The notes: generated by a model not told the origin, from the sequence alone. A stretch of DNA of 64,000 nt from Lichenicoccus sp964246745 (GCA_964246745.1 CAXTRK010000010.1:28310-92309), one strand, 5' to 3'; shown: positions 42,132 through 51,158, counted from the stretch's first letter. Numbers and translations are program-made.

Positions 42132-43463
42132 TCACTGCTTCATTCCAAGTGCCGTCTGCAGCATGTCGTTCGCCGTCGTGACAACCTTGGCACTTGCCCC
42201 ATAAGCCTGCTGCGCGACGATGAGCTTGGTGAGGTCGGTATCAAGGCTTGTGGTCGAACCTTCGACCGAGCCCGTCTCCAGCGTGCCCGCGCCGTTCTGC
42301 GCCGTGAGCTGCATGGAGGCGACGCCGGAGGCGGCAGTGGCGGTGTAGGCTTGTCGGTCTTGAGCCTGCAGCCCGTTTGCGTCGCCAAACGTTGCCAGCG
42401 GAACCTTGCCGATGAGCTGCGTCTCGCCGTTATCAAATGTCCCGAGGATCGAGCCATCTTTTTCTGTCGTGAACCCGGTATAGTTGCCAGCGGCGGTGCC
42501 GTTCTGCGTTGGCGTTCCGGGATTGAAGCTGGCGCCGCTTGCGGTCGTCACGTTGGTTCCGCCGGCACCTCCGATTGTTCCCAGATTGAGGTTGATTGTG
42601 TTGGCGCCGTCGGTGCCGACCGAGCCGATGTTGAAGCTCGCCTGGGAGCCTGCGGCTGAGATGGTGGCAGCCGGATTGCCTTGCGTGATGGCTTGCAAAG
42701 TACCGTCTGTGTTGAAGGTGACGGTAGCGGTTGGCGCCGCCGCCGAATTGGTTCCGGAGACGCTGAGGCTCCAGGTGCTTCCAGTAGCCGGCGTCGTGGC
42801 TGTCGCCGCGGTGGCGCCCGCGGTCTGCGTCCAGGTCAGGCCAAGCTTCTGGGCCGTGCCGTTGCTGTCATAGACGGTCTGGCTGGACGTCTGCGGCGTG
42901 CCGGTGGCGCCGGCTGTCAGAGCGGAGACACCGGGCAGCGTCGGCGACATCGTGACGGTGCTGGTCGCGGTCGGCCGGTACGTTACGTTGTTGACATTGA
43001 TCGGCACGAGGCTGCTTGTGTTGAGCTGCCCCGTGGTCGGACTCACCATGTAACCGTCCAGATACTCTCCGGCGCTGTTGACGAGATAGCCATTGACATT
43101 TGAGGAAAAATCTCCCGCGCGGGTGTAATACTGCGTGTTGCTGAAGGACGGAGTGGTGGTCGTCGACGAGCCACTGACTTCGCTGACTGCGAAGAAACCG
43201 GTGCCGTTGATTGCCAACGCCGCATTGGCAGAGCTAGTGGTAATCGTTCCTTGCGCTTGGTTTTCATATTGTGTTGTAGCAATAACGTTTCCAGACTGAC
43301 CCTCAAGCGCGCCGGACGCTTCGACGAGGTCCGAAAAGTCTGTGTCCGTTGCCTTGTAGCCAACGGTCTGGCTGTTGGCGATGTTGTTGCTGATGTTGGT
43401 GAACGCGACGGATTGCGCGGTGAGGCCGCTTACCGCCGTGTTCATTCCACTAAAGACTGACAT
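42132..43463 (-). CDS. flgE: flagellar hook protein
   Basis: FlgE (443 residues) builds the hook. The N-terminal rod motif (SVFSGMNTAVSGLTAQSVAFTNISNNIANSQTVGYK) and the C-terminal motif (LTKLIVAQQAYGASAKVVTTANDMLQTALG) are both present. The central region carries repeated Gly/Thr/Ser segments and the typical YTRAGDFSSNVNGYLVN. ATG 43463 is the first gene of the leftward flgE-flgK-flgL operon. A sigma-54-type promoter lies just upstream (43505-43520). Confidence 0.94.
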   Translation of the reverse strand: MSVFSGMNTAVSGLTAQSVAFTNISNNIANSQTVGYKATDTDFSDLVEASGALEGQSGNVIATTQYENQAQGTITTSSANAALAINGTGFFAVSEVSGSSTTTTPSFSNTQYYTRAGDFSSNVNGYLVNSAGEYLDGYMVSPTTGQLNTSSLVPINVNNVTYRPTATSTVTMSPTLPGVSALTAGATGTPQTSSQTVYDSNGTAQKLGLTWTQTAGATAATATTPATGSTWSLSVSGTNSAAAPTATVTFNTDGTLQAITQGNPAATISAAGSQASFNIGSVGTDGANTINLNLGTIGGAGGTNVTTASGASFNPGTPTQNGTAAGNYTGFTTEKDGSILGTFDNGETQLIGKVPLATFGDANGLQAQDRQAYTATAASGVASMQLTAQNGAGTLETGSVEGSTTSLDTDLTKLIVAQQAYGASAKVVTTANDMLQTALGMKQ

Positions 43464-43504
43464 GCTGCTTCTCCTTGTTCGACCGGGATCGTGCAAAGCG
43501 AGAC

Positions 43505-43520
43505 AGCATGAAATGTGCCA
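43505..43520 (-). promoter_or_regulatory. sigma-54-type -24/-12 promoter of flgE
   Basis: Read on the minus strand the site is TGGCACATTTCATGCT. It keeps the full TGGCAC block and the GG-N10-GC spacing; only the first T of the -12 TTGC is changed to A. The start of transcription would fall about 12 bases downstream, 30 bases before the flgE start codon. FlbD, a sigma-54 activator type, is encoded nearby. Confidence 0.65.
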
Positions 43521-43650
43521 ACCTGAAATGACGGAAATCAGCGGTGTTGCGGAGTGCGGGTTAGCGACTTCTCGTGCCGACCGGCAGATTTTGCCCGGCA
43601 TTGTCGTCTCGTCTGGACGCGTTGGAGCGCTTTCGTGCGGCGCGTCGGAT

Positions 43651-43666
43651 TGGCCCAAGGCTTGCA
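43651..43666 (+). promoter_or_regulatory. sigma-54-type -24/-12 promoter of fliK
   Basis: The site TGGCCCAAGGCTTGCA has the GG-N10-GC spacing and an exact TTGCA -12 element; the -24 block differs at one base from TGGCAC. It lies back to back with the flgE promoter. Transcription should begin close to the ATG at 43682, leaving a very short leader, so a later start codon for fliK (43733) is also possible. Confidence 0.5.
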
Positions 43667-43681
43667 GACAGCCGGCTCGTG

Positions 43682-45145
43682 ATGAAAACTTCTTCTCTCG
43701 TGACACTGGCAGTTCCAGCGGCGCCGACGCAAATGCGGGTGGGCACTGCAGGCGTGCATCATGCCACATCGTCATCGCCTCACCGATGCTTTGAGGCAGC
43801 TCTTGATGCCTTGACGCCAAAAAGTTTACTGAACGGAAAGAGTTCTTCTGTACCTGCACCGATATCAGCAGCGGTCGTGGGCGGGTCGTCTGCGGCCGTT
43901 CAGCCAAAGGCGGTTCATTCGGGAGATCAGAAATGCGCACGCGCCGTCGAGGAGCCTTCCGCTCTCCCGGTAGCAGCGTCGACAACGCAAACTCCCGTCG
44001 CGGCGCATCGGGGTCAGGAAATGCCTGAGAAGCGCGCTCTGCCTGCCCGTCGGGACCAGCCAGCTCAAACCGAGTCCCTGTCAACCGAAGTGCCGCCAAC
44101 GTCCGCGATTGTGGCCATGATGGTGCCACCGCCGGCGCCGGCGCCACGGCTTGCCGGTCCCGTCAGTCCGCCGCCGCGTGAAGCGCTCCCGGCGGCCAAA
44201 CCCCTCATCGTCGCCAGCGAGGCGCGAAGCGTCTCACACGAGGCTCCGATTGGTCACAGCCAGCAAGGCAAAGAGCCGCTCCCAGCAAAGACGCCGAATG
44301 CCACGGAAAAAGCGGCCGCGAGTCCGGGCGATTTGCCGCGTCAGCTCTCATTCTCTGGCCACGCCATGTTGCCGCACGAGATGCATCCGGCACAGTCACA
44401 GGCACTCCCCTCGTCGATATCCGACCAAAGGGGATCGATACCTCAAGCTGCCAATCTCTCCCAGACGGCCAGTGCGCCTCCACTTGGCAGCCACGCTCGC
44501 CTCGCGGACACACCTCCCGCGGAGCCATCCAGCGATCGGACCACCGTAAGCGCAGCCGTGCCGCTTCAGATCGATCCGGTCGCCACTCCGGCCGCGCCCG
44601 TAGCGCCTGTGGCGGCGCCGCGGGCCGCACTCGGAGCGTCGAACGTGGAGCGTCGGCAGACTGCCGCCGATCAGGTAGCGCCGGAACTCATTTCGCTCGC
44701 CTCGCACGCCGACGGCAGCAATGAGATGACCGTCTCGTTACATCCGCGCGACTTGGGCGAAGTGCACATCCATGTAGCCCGAGCGGCGGATGGGTCGACA
44801 ACGGTGACGGTCGCAGCCAGCGAGCCGCAAACACTGCAAGAACTCTCACAGAATGCCCACCACCTGCACGCGGCGCTCGATGCCGCGCATGTTCCTTCCG
44901 ACGCGCGAACCATGAGCTTTGTGGCAACAATGGCCATAGCCCCTGACCTCCAGGTTCAGAATGGTCCATCGGCCTCGCCATTTCAGGGCGGCAATACCGC
45001 CAATGGCCAGCAGCAAGCCTGGAGACGCGATCAGAACGGCCAGCCATCCAGCCCTGGAAGAGACGAGAGCGACGCCTCTGATTCCGCAACGCCCGTAGCC
45101 GAAACACGCCACTGGCGGCTCAGCGGCCTGAACATCACCGCCTGA
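43682..45145 (+). CDS. fliK: flagellar hook-length control protein (FliK-like)
   Basis: This 487-residue protein has two parts. The long N-terminal region is rich in Pro, Ala and Ser with no recognisable fold, as in FliK tapes that measure hook length. The C-terminal 100 residues are the conserved FliK substrate-switch domain: NEMTVSLHPRDLGEVHIHVARA, TVTVAASEPQTLQELSQN and HLHAALDAAHVPSDARTMSF. It is followed at once by flgD, the hook cap, in the usual hook-assembly order. The start codon is the least sure element (43682 or 43733). Confidence 0.82.
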   Translation: MKTSSLVTLAVPAAPTQMRVGTAGVHHATSSSPHRCFEAALDALTPKSLLNGKSSSVPAPISAAVVGGSSAAVQPKAVHSGDQKCARAVEEPSALPVAASTTQTPVAAHRGQEMPEKRALPARRDQPAQTESLSTEVPPTSAIVAMMVPPPAPAPRLAGPVSPPPREALPAAKPLIVASEARSVSHEAPIGHSQQGKEPLPAKTPNATEKAAASPGDLPRQLSFSGHAMLPHEMHPAQSQALPSSISDQRGSIPQAANLSQTASAPPLGSHARLADTPPAEPSSDRTTVSAAVPLQIDPVATPAAPVAPVAAPRAALGASNVERRQTAADQVAPELISLASHADGSNEMTVSLHPRDLGEVHIHVARAADGSTTVTVAASEPQTLQELSQNAHHLHAALDAAHVPSDARTMSFVATMAIAPDLQVQNGPSASPFQGGNTANGQQQAWRRDQNGQPSSPGRDESDASDSATPVAETRHWRLSGLNITA

Positions 45146-45171
45146 ACCACGATCAAAGGACGAACAGAACC

Positions 45172-45915
45172 ATGAGCGGCAGCATCACATCTTCCAAAAG
45201 CCTTCTCACTGCTACCGAAAAGGCCGCCCAAGCCAATAGCGCCGCCTCCAGCGCAGCCAGCGGCACAAATTCCGCGGCAGCCGATGCAAGTTCTGCCGCC
45301 TCCAGCGCAATGACATCCATTGCGGGCAATTTCAACTCGTTCCTGACGATGCTGACAACCCAACTTCAGAACCAGGATCCCAGCTCACCGATGGATTCCA
45401 ATCAGTTCACCAGTGAAATTGCAACCTTTGCCGGCGTACAGCAGCAGGTCAGCACCAACGCCAATCTCGGACAACTGATTTCCATGACTCAGAATGGCCA
45501 AGCGACGGCGGACGGCGGACTCGTCGGCCAGACCGCCACCTTCTCCGGTGCACAAATCCCGCTGCAGTCAGGCAGCGCCAACATTGCATTTACCACCGCC
45601 AGCGCCGAGCCGATTGCCATCGCCATCACCGATGCTTCAGGCAATGTCGTCCGCACCGTACAGGAGACGTCCGCCCCAGGAAGCAACACCTGGACCTGGA
45701 ATGGCCAGGATAACTCGGGCAACACGCTGCCCGATGGCTCTTATGGCATCGCTGTGCAGACGGTAGACAGTTCCGGGAATGTAACACCGGTGTCATTTAC
45801 CGCAAGCGGGAAGATAACTGGGATCGCCAAGGCGAGCGGCGGCGATATCCTCCTCCAGCTTGGCAGCGACAGCGTCGATATGAACAGCGTCAGTTCAGTG
45901 CAAGCCGGCACCTGA
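45172..45915 (+). CDS. flgD: flagellar hook capping / basal-body rod modification protein
   Basis: FlgD (247 residues) is the cap on which hook subunits assemble. The conserved N-terminal segment NFNSFLTMLTTQLQNQDPSSPMDSNQFTSEIATFAGVQQQV is clear. The C-terminal part has the FLN-like Ig fold (NVVRTVQETSAPGSNTWTWNGQDNSGNTLPDGSYGI). It lies 26 bases after fliK, in one operon with it. Confidence 0.94.
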   Translation: MSGSITSSKSLLTATEKAAQANSAASSAASGTNSAAADASSAASSAMTSIAGNFNSFLTMLTTQLQNQDPSSPMDSNQFTSEIATFAGVQQQVSTNANLGQLISMTQNGQATADGGLVGQTATFSGAQIPLQSGSANIAFTTASAEPIAIAITDASGNVVRTVQETSAPGSNTWTWNGQDNSGNTLPDGSYGIAVQTVDSSGNVTPVSFTASGKITGIAKASGGDILLQLGSDSVDMNSVSSVQAGT

Positions 45916-45917
45916 CG

Positions 45918-45944
45918 CACCCGGGCGGCAAAAACTGCCGGGTG
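45918..45944. terminator. hairpin after flgD
   Basis: CACCCGG and CCGGGTG form a seven-base inverted repeat with a 13-base loop directly after the flgD stop. There is no T-run, so it may be a weak terminator or simply a 3' processing stem between the fliK-flgD unit and the fliF unit. Confidence 0.4.
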
Positions 45945-45945
45945 A

Positions 45946-45960
45946 TTAACGTTTCAGTAA
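45946..45960 (+). promoter_or_regulatory. near-consensus CtrA box before fliF
   Basis: The sequence TTAA-N7-GTAA matches the CtrA consensus TTAA-N7-TTAA at seven of eight fixed positions, in an otherwise GC-rich region. It lies between flgD and fliF. In Caulobacter the fliF operon is activated directly by CtrA, so the position fits. The start of transcription would lie some 30 bases on, which favours the fliF start at 46076 over an upstream ATG at 45983. Confidence 0.45.
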
Positions 45961-46075
45961 GGGCGTTCAGTCATAATCAGGCATGGGCCAGGATGTCCGG
46001 CCCTCGCTCGACGACACTGCGGAACAGGCTCATGCCCGAGATCAGCCACCATGCGCCGCGGACCCCAACAAAGCG

Positions 46076-47773
46076 ATGAAGGCGTTCCTCAACGGCCTGA
46101 AGTCGCTGGGTGCGGCTCGGCTGGCGACGATGGGAGCGGTAGGCGTCGGCATGCTGGCGATGCTGGCGATGCTGACGCTGCATGGCAGCGGCACTCCGCC
46201 CATGGCCTTGCTTTACGGCAATCTCGATCTCCATGATGTCGGCCAGATCGCCGAGGCGCTCGACAAGGCTCACATCCAGCATCAGCTCGGCGGCCAGAAC
46301 GACGAAATCCTGGTGCCCGCGGACGAAGTCGCATCAGCCAGGCTATTGCTCGCCAAGACCAACCTGCCCGCTGGAGGTTCGGTCGGCTACGAGATTTTCG
46401 ATCGCAGCGACAGCTTTACCGCGACGCAATTCGAGCAGGACATCAATCAAACGAGGGCGCTTGAAGGCGAACTGACGCGCTCGATCCTGCTGATCAACGG
46501 CATACGCGGCGCAAGGGTCCACCTTGTACTGCCGCACCGTGAACCCTTCGCCTCGGAACAGCAGCCTGCGCAAGCCAGCGTGCTGCTGTCCATGGTCGGC
46601 TCGGCGCGACTTGATCCCGAGGGTGTACAAGCGATCCTCAACCTTGTCTCCGCCGCAGTGCCCGAGCTCAAGCCGCAAAATATTGCCGTCGTGGACAGCC
46701 GAGGAGACGTGCTTGCCAGAGCCGGGCAGCCAACCGGCGTGCTCGGCGCCGCACGCAGCGTTGACGAGCTGAGACAGGCAACCGAACTCCGCCTTTCGCG
46801 TGCGGTCGAAGAGATGCTGACGCCGACGCTCGGTGCCGACCATGTACGTGCGGAAGCCGCCGTGACGATGGACATCGATCAGATACGCGAGACCCACGAG
46901 AGCTTTGATCCTGACCAGCAGGTGCTCCGCTCGCAGCAGACCACCTCCGATAAAAGCCGCAACACCGAAGCTCAGCCAAACACCTCCGTACAGAACAACC
47001 TGCCGAACGCAAACGCTGGCTCGGCACAGTCTGGGAGCCAGGACGACAAACAAAACGAAATAAGCAATTATGAGATTGGAAAGACCGTCAGGACAGTCAT
47101 TGAGGATCAGCCCAGAGTCGCGCGGGTCAGCCTGGCTGTCATGGTTGACGGCACGACCACCATCGAGTCGAACGGCAAGCCGCTCTGGAGGCCTCGCAGC
47201 CAAGCCGAGCTCGACCAGATCGCAACGCTGGTCAAGAGCGCTATCGGGTTCAATGCCAAGCGTGGTGATGCAGTCAGCGTTGTCAGCATGCGTTTCGCGC
47301 TTCCAGATCTCCCAGAAACCGCCCCCGTCGCGGCGGGGTTGTTCGGACTTCATCTGTCCCGTGATGATGTGGTCCATCTCGGTCAGAGCGGCCTTGTCGG
47401 GCTTTTTGTACTGGTCTCGCTCCTCTTCGTTGTACGCCCGATGGTGATGCGCTTGACCGGTCCGGAGGGCGCGACCGCGGTCAGTGCAGATCCGTCGGTC
47501 GGACTGTCGGCTCTGGGCGCCGGCCTCTCCTATGATCAGACGCGGCGCCCGGCGCTGAGCGGACCGCAATCAACCATAGGCGGGCTCGCCCTCCCTCCGC
47601 CCGCTACAGACGAGACCGAGTTCGCTGACGACAGCATGGTCAGCATCGCCAACATCGACGGCAGATTACGAGCCTCATCGATACGGCAGATCGTCGAGCT
47701 TGTGAGCAAGCATCCAGAGGAGAGTCTCTCGATCTTGCGCAGTTGGCTTGGCAACGAGCAGGAGGCACGTTGA
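46076..47773 (+). CDS. fliF: flagellar M-ring protein
   Basis: FliF (565 residues from ATG 46076; an upstream ATG at 45983 would add 31) forms the MS ring in the inner membrane. It has a first helix (LATMGAVGVGMLAMLAMLTL), the YscJ/FliF ring-building domain (YGNLDLHDVGQIAEAL; NLPAGGSVGYEIFDRSDSF; RTRALEGELTRSILLINGIRGARVHLVLP), a long polar loop (NTEAQPNTSVQNNLPNANAG), a second helix near QSGLVGLFVLVSLLFVV, and a FliG-binding tail (ASSIRQIVELVSKHPEESLSILRSWL). It begins the fliF-fliG-fliH-fliN-flbD-flhA unit. Confidence 0.93.
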   Translation: MKAFLNGLKSLGAARLATMGAVGVGMLAMLAMLTLHGSGTPPMALLYGNLDLHDVGQIAEALDKAHIQHQLGGQNDEILVPADEVASARLLLAKTNLPAGGSVGYEIFDRSDSFTATQFEQDINQTRALEGELTRSILLINGIRGARVHLVLPHREPFASEQQPAQASVLLSMVGSARLDPEGVQAILNLVSAAVPELKPQNIAVVDSRGDVLARAGQPTGVLGAARSVDELRQATELRLSRAVEEMLTPTLGADHVRAEAAVTMDIDQIRETHESFDPDQQVLRSQQTTSDKSRNTEAQPNTSVQNNLPNANAGSAQSGSQDDKQNEISNYEIGKTVRTVIEDQPRVARVSLAVMVDGTTTIESNGKPLWRPRSQAELDQIATLVKSAIGFNAKRGDAVSVVSMRFALPDLPETAPVAAGLFGLHLSRDDVVHLGQSGLVGLFVLVSLLFVVRPMVMRLTGPEGATAVSADPSVGLSALGAGLSYDQTRRPALSGPQSTIGGLALPPPATDETEFADDSMVSIANIDGRLRASSIRQIVELVSKHPEESLSILRSWLGNEQEAR

Positions 47774-47774
47774 G

Positions 47775-48788
47775 ATGGCGACAAGGACGGCAAACACGTC
47801 CATGACCGGAGCGGAAAAGGCAGCCGTCCTCATGCTTGCTCTCGGCGAGGAGCAGTGCTCCAAGTTATTCGAGATGATGGATGAAGAAGAGATCAAGGAA
47901 ATCTCTCTGGCCATGGCGCAGCTTGGTAGTGTTCCAGCAGAAGTTGTCGAGAAGCTATGTGTTGATTTCTCAAAGAACATCGGCTCGGCCGGAACGCTCG
48001 TTGGCAGCTTCGACAGTACTGAGCGACTGCTGCTGAAGACGCTCTCGCGCGAGCGCGCCAATCAAATCATGGAGGAAATTCGCGGTCCGGCTGGTCGCAC
48101 CATGTGGGACAAACTTGGCAATGTGAACGAAGGGGTCCTCGCCAATTACCTCAAGAATGAATATCCGCAGACTGTCGCCGTCGTCCTCAGTAAGGTCCGA
48201 TCGGATCATGCCGCCCGCGTGCTTGGCTTGCTTCCAGACGGGTTTGCGATGGAAGTCGTGATGCGCATGCTGCGTATGGAGAGCGTCCAACGTGACGTGT
48301 TGGACAGCGTGGAGAGAACGTTACGCTCCGAGTTTATGTCGAACCTAGCCCGCAGCACGCGTCGGGATAGCCATGAACTGGTCGCCGACATCTTTAACAA
48401 TCTCGACCGACAAGTTGAGGGCCGGTTCATGGCAGCCCTCGAAGACCGTAGTCTTGAAGCCGCGGAACGAGTAAAGTCCCTGATGTTCACCTTTGATGAT
48501 CTGTCGAGATTGCCGCCGGACGCTATCCAGAGACTGATGCGTGTCATCGAGAAGAGCAAGCTTCCCCTTGCATTGAAAGGCGCTTCCGAGCAGATCCGCA
48601 CCCTGTTCTTTTCCACCTTGTCGGAACGAGCTGGCAAGCTGCTGCGTGATGAGATCGCGGCACTCGGTCCGGTACGCTTGCGTGATGTCGATGAGGCCCA
48701 GGCGCAGATCGTGGCGCTTGCCAAGGATTTGGCACAGCAGGGCGAAATCGAGATCAATGACCGCAAAGACGAGCAGATGGTACTCTGA
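47775..48788 (+). CDS. fliG: flagellar motor switch protein
   Basis: FliG (337 residues) couples the stator torque to the rotor. The N-terminal FliF-binding domain (SMTGAEKAAVLMLALGEEQCSKLFEMMDEEEIKEI), the middle EHPQ-like region (LKNEYPQTVAVVLSKV) and the C-terminal torque helix (LAFDDL-type segment FTFDDLSRLPPDAIQRLMRV, with charged residues) are all in place. The start at 47775 lies two bases after the fliF stop, with GGAGG before it. Confidence 0.95.
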   Translation: MATRTANTSMTGAEKAAVLMLALGEEQCSKLFEMMDEEEIKEISLAMAQLGSVPAEVVEKLCVDFSKNIGSAGTLVGSFDSTERLLLKTLSRERANQIMEEIRGPAGRTMWDKLGNVNEGVLANYLKNEYPQTVAVVLSKVRSDHAARVLGLLPDGFAMEVVMRMLRMESVQRDVLDSVERTLRSEFMSNLARSTRRDSHELVADIFNNLDRQVEGRFMAALEDRSLEAAERVKSLMFTFDDLSRLPPDAIQRLMRVIEKSKLPLALKGASEQIRTLFFSTLSERAGKLLRDEIAALGPVRLRDVDEAQAQIVALAKDLAQQGEIEINDRKDEQMVL

Positions 48789-48789
48789 C

Positions 48790-49488
48790 ATGACGGCGAG
48801 AAACCCATTTTCCTCGGCTCTGTCCGGCGTTCTGTATGCCGAAGACTTCGATGAGGCGCCAGCAAAGCCCACGTCTCCGGTGCCCAGCGTGCAGACGGCG
48901 CCTGAGCCACCGGTCAAGGTGCCAAGCTTCAGCCTTGAGGAGTTACGGTCTGCTGTCGAACAGGCTTGGAAGGAGGGCCGTGATGCAGAGCGACTGGCGA
49001 GCGCGCAGTCTCAGACAGTGGCAAAGAACAATGTACTCGCAACAATCGCCGAGGAGATACGCTTGGCACATGAAGACGCTAAGCACGTTGTTGAGCGGAG
49101 TATGGTGGAACTTGCCGAGACCACGGTGTCGCTCCTGAGCACCGCTTTGCCCGAACTGTGCTCGCGTCGGGCTGAGACCGACCTTCGGGCGATACTGCAT
49201 CGCCTGCTTCCGATCGCACGCCAAATGCCGGAGCTACAAATCCGTGTCAATCCAGCAATGAGAAAGATGATAGAGGCGGAGATTACGATGCTCTTGGAAG
49301 GAGCGGAGACACAGGTGACCTGGACAGAATCGCCAAACATGGCAGCGGGCGATATTGCCATTGGCTGGCAGAACGGGTTGGCCCTCCGCGACACAAACGG
49401 TGTTTGCGCAAACATTCGGAACGCAGTGGTTGCCATGCTTGAGAACGGGCGCGAGACACAGCAGCAGGAGAAGTCTGATGTCCAATGA
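48790..49488 (+). CDS. fliH: flagellar assembly protein FliH-like (FlbE)
   Basis: This 232-residue protein should regulate the export ATPase FliI. It has a Pro-rich N-terminus (DEAPAKPTSPVPSVQTAPEPPVKVP), a charged coiled-coil (LRSAVEQAWKEGRDAERLAS) and a C-terminal domain with LPIARQMPELQIRVNPAMRKMIEAEI and DIAIGWQNGLALRD. Position and length match FlbE, the Caulobacter FliH-type gene between fliG and fliN. FliH is variable in sequence, so the call leans partly on context. The end overlaps fliN by eleven bases. Confidence 0.82.
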   Translation: MTARNPFSSALSGVLYAEDFDEAPAKPTSPVPSVQTAPEPPVKVPSFSLEELRSAVEQAWKEGRDAERLASAQSQTVAKNNVLATIAEEIRLAHEDAKHVVERSMVELAETTVSLLSTALPELCSRRAETDLRAILHRLLPIARQMPELQIRVNPAMRKMIEAEITMLLEGAETQVTWTESPNMAAGDIAIGWQNGLALRDTNGVCANIRNAVVAMLENGRETQQQEKSDVQ

Positions 49489-49801
49489 CATTGACTTGAC
49501 CGAGCTCTCGGATGTTCCGGTGACTCAGGACATCTCGTCGGCGCGAAACACGCATGACATCGGAGCAGTCTATGACATTCCGGTAACGGTGAGCGCGGTA
49601 CTTGGTAAATCCACGATGCAGGTGAGCCAACTGCTGAAGCTCGGTCGCGGGGCGGTCGTTGAGCTCGACCGAAAAATCGGCGAGGCAATCGACATATACG
49701 TCAACAACAGGCTGGTGGCGCGGGGCGAGGTGGTGATGGTTGGCGAGAACCGGCTCGGTGTTACAATGACGGAGATTGTTAAGGGAGACCGAGGCACATG
49801 A
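49478..49801 (+). CDS. fliN: flagellar motor switch protein
   Basis: FliN (107 residues) is part of the C ring. The SpoA-type domain is complete: AVYDIPVTVSAVLGKSTMQVSQLLKLGRGAVVELDRKIGEAIDIYVNNRLVARGEVVMVGENRLGVTMTEIV. AGGAG lies seven bases before ATG 49478. It overlaps fliH and is followed by flbD one base after its stop codon. FliM is not in the window. Confidence 0.95.
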   Translation: MSNDIDLTELSDVPVTQDISSARNTHDIGAVYDIPVTVSAVLGKSTMQVSQLLKLGRGAVVELDRKIGEAIDIYVNNRLVARGEVVMVGENRLGVTMTEIVKGDRGT

Positions 49802-49802
49802 T

Positions 49803-51155
49803 ATGCGTGTCTTGATCATCGGATCGCTGGCGGGAGAGCTCGGCCGTGCGGCGGCGATCGCTGCGGCACGCGGCGCCCGGCTTGATCAGTCCGACGATGT
49901 CGGAAGCGCAATCATCCATCTCAGGCGCGACGCCGGGGTTAATCTGGTGCTCTGCGAGATAGGGCAGGAGATCGGTCGGCTGGTGCGCGCGTTGACTAAT
50001 GAGCGCATCATCGTTCCCGTTATCGCCTGTGGACTCGAGACGGAAGCCGACGCGGCGCTCCAGGCGATTCGTGATGGAGCGCAGGACTTCCTGCCGTTGC
50101 CGCCCGATCCCGAGCTGATCGCGGCCATTCTCGAGGCGGCGGCCGGAAAGGCACTTCGGGTCATCGCGCGCGATCCTGCGATGATCGCAGTGCTTCGTCG
50201 CGCTCAACAGGTGGCTTCGGCGGCGGCTTCGGTGATGATTACGGGAGAATCCGGGACCGGAAAGGAGGTGCTGGCTCGTCATATCCACAGTTGCTCGGCG
50301 CGCGCAGAACGCCCGTTTGTAGCGCTCAATTGCGCGGCGATCCCTGATCACCTCCTGGAGTCCGAATTGTTCGGACACGAAAAGGGTGCCTTCAGCGGGG
50401 CTGTGGCAAGGCGCATCGGCAAGTTCGAGGCAGCCGACGGCGGCACCCTGCTTCTCGACGAGATCAGCGAGATGGAATTGAGGCTGCAAGCCAAGCTGTT
50501 GCGTGCCATTCAGGAGCGCGAGATCGACCGACTTGGCGGCAGTTCACCGGTGAAGATTGATGTCCGTATCCTCGCCACCAGCAACCGTGATCTAGCGTCC
50601 GAGACGAACGTTGGTCGCTTCCGGGCAGACCTGTTCTTCCGACTCAACGTGATTAACCTGGAATTGCCGCCGCTGCGTGCCCGCCCCGGTGACATCCCAG
50701 TCCTGGCTGAGCATTACGCCACACATTTCAGCGCGCTCAACGGATTGCCGATGCGTCGTCTCACCGACGAGGCGTCGGCCTGCCTGCTACGTTATGACTG
50801 GCCAGGCAATGTACGCGAGCTGGAAAATCTTATGCATCGGGCAGTTCTGCTTGCGGACGGTCCTGAGATTACCGCGTCGGTTCTTGAGTTGCCAACTCGA
50901 TCGGCTCGGCTGGAGCACGCCGAGGCGAAGACTCCTGGAGCGTCCGGCAAAGGGGGGGTATCCGGCCTGGTTGGTCGTCGTATGGATGATGTCGAACAAG
51001 CGCTCATCCTTGAGACGCTGCACCATACCTTCGGCAACCGCACGCATGCGGCGACGATCCTAGGCATATCGATACGCGCTCTCCGCAATAAGCTGCGTGA
51101 CTATGCTGGGCAGGGCTTGTCGGTGCCCCCGCCGGCTGGCAATTGGGCAGCCTGA
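49803..51155 (+). CDS. flbD: sigma-54-dependent flagellar transcriptional activator, FlbD-type
   Basis: This 450-residue NtrC-family protein has an N-terminal receiver-like domain, an AAA+ ATPase and a Fis-type DNA-binding helix (RTHAATILGISIRALRNKLRDY). The receiver has no phospho-Asp: residue 51 is Cys (LVLCEIGQ), so it is not an ordinary phospho-switch. The Caulobacter FlbD needs FliX instead of phosphorylation. Walker A is GESGTGKE (148-155). The sigma-54 contact loop reads GAFSGA (195-200) in place of GAFTGA. It should activate sigma-54 promoters such as those at flgE and fliK. Confidence 0.92.
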   Translation: MRVLIIGSLAGELGRAAAIAAARGARLDQSDDVGSAIIHLRRDAGVNLVLCEIGQEIGRLVRALTNERIIVPVIACGLETEADAALQAIRDGAQDFLPLPPDPELIAAILEAAAGKALRVIARDPAMIAVLRRAQQVASAAASVMITGESGTGKEVLARHIHSCSARAERPFVALNCAAIPDHLLESELFGHEKGAFSGAVARRIGKFEAADGGTLLLDEISEMELRLQAKLLRAIQEREIDRLGGSSPVKIDVRILATSNRDLASETNVGRFRADLFFRLNVINLELPPLRARPGDIPVLAEHYATHFSALNGLPMRRLTDEASACLLRYDWPGNVRELENLMHRAVLLADGPEITASVLELPTRSARLEHAEAKTPGASGKGGVSGLVGRRMDDVEQALILETLHHTFGNRTHAATILGISIRALRNKLRDYAGQGLSVPPPAGNWAA

Positions 51156-51158
51156 CAG

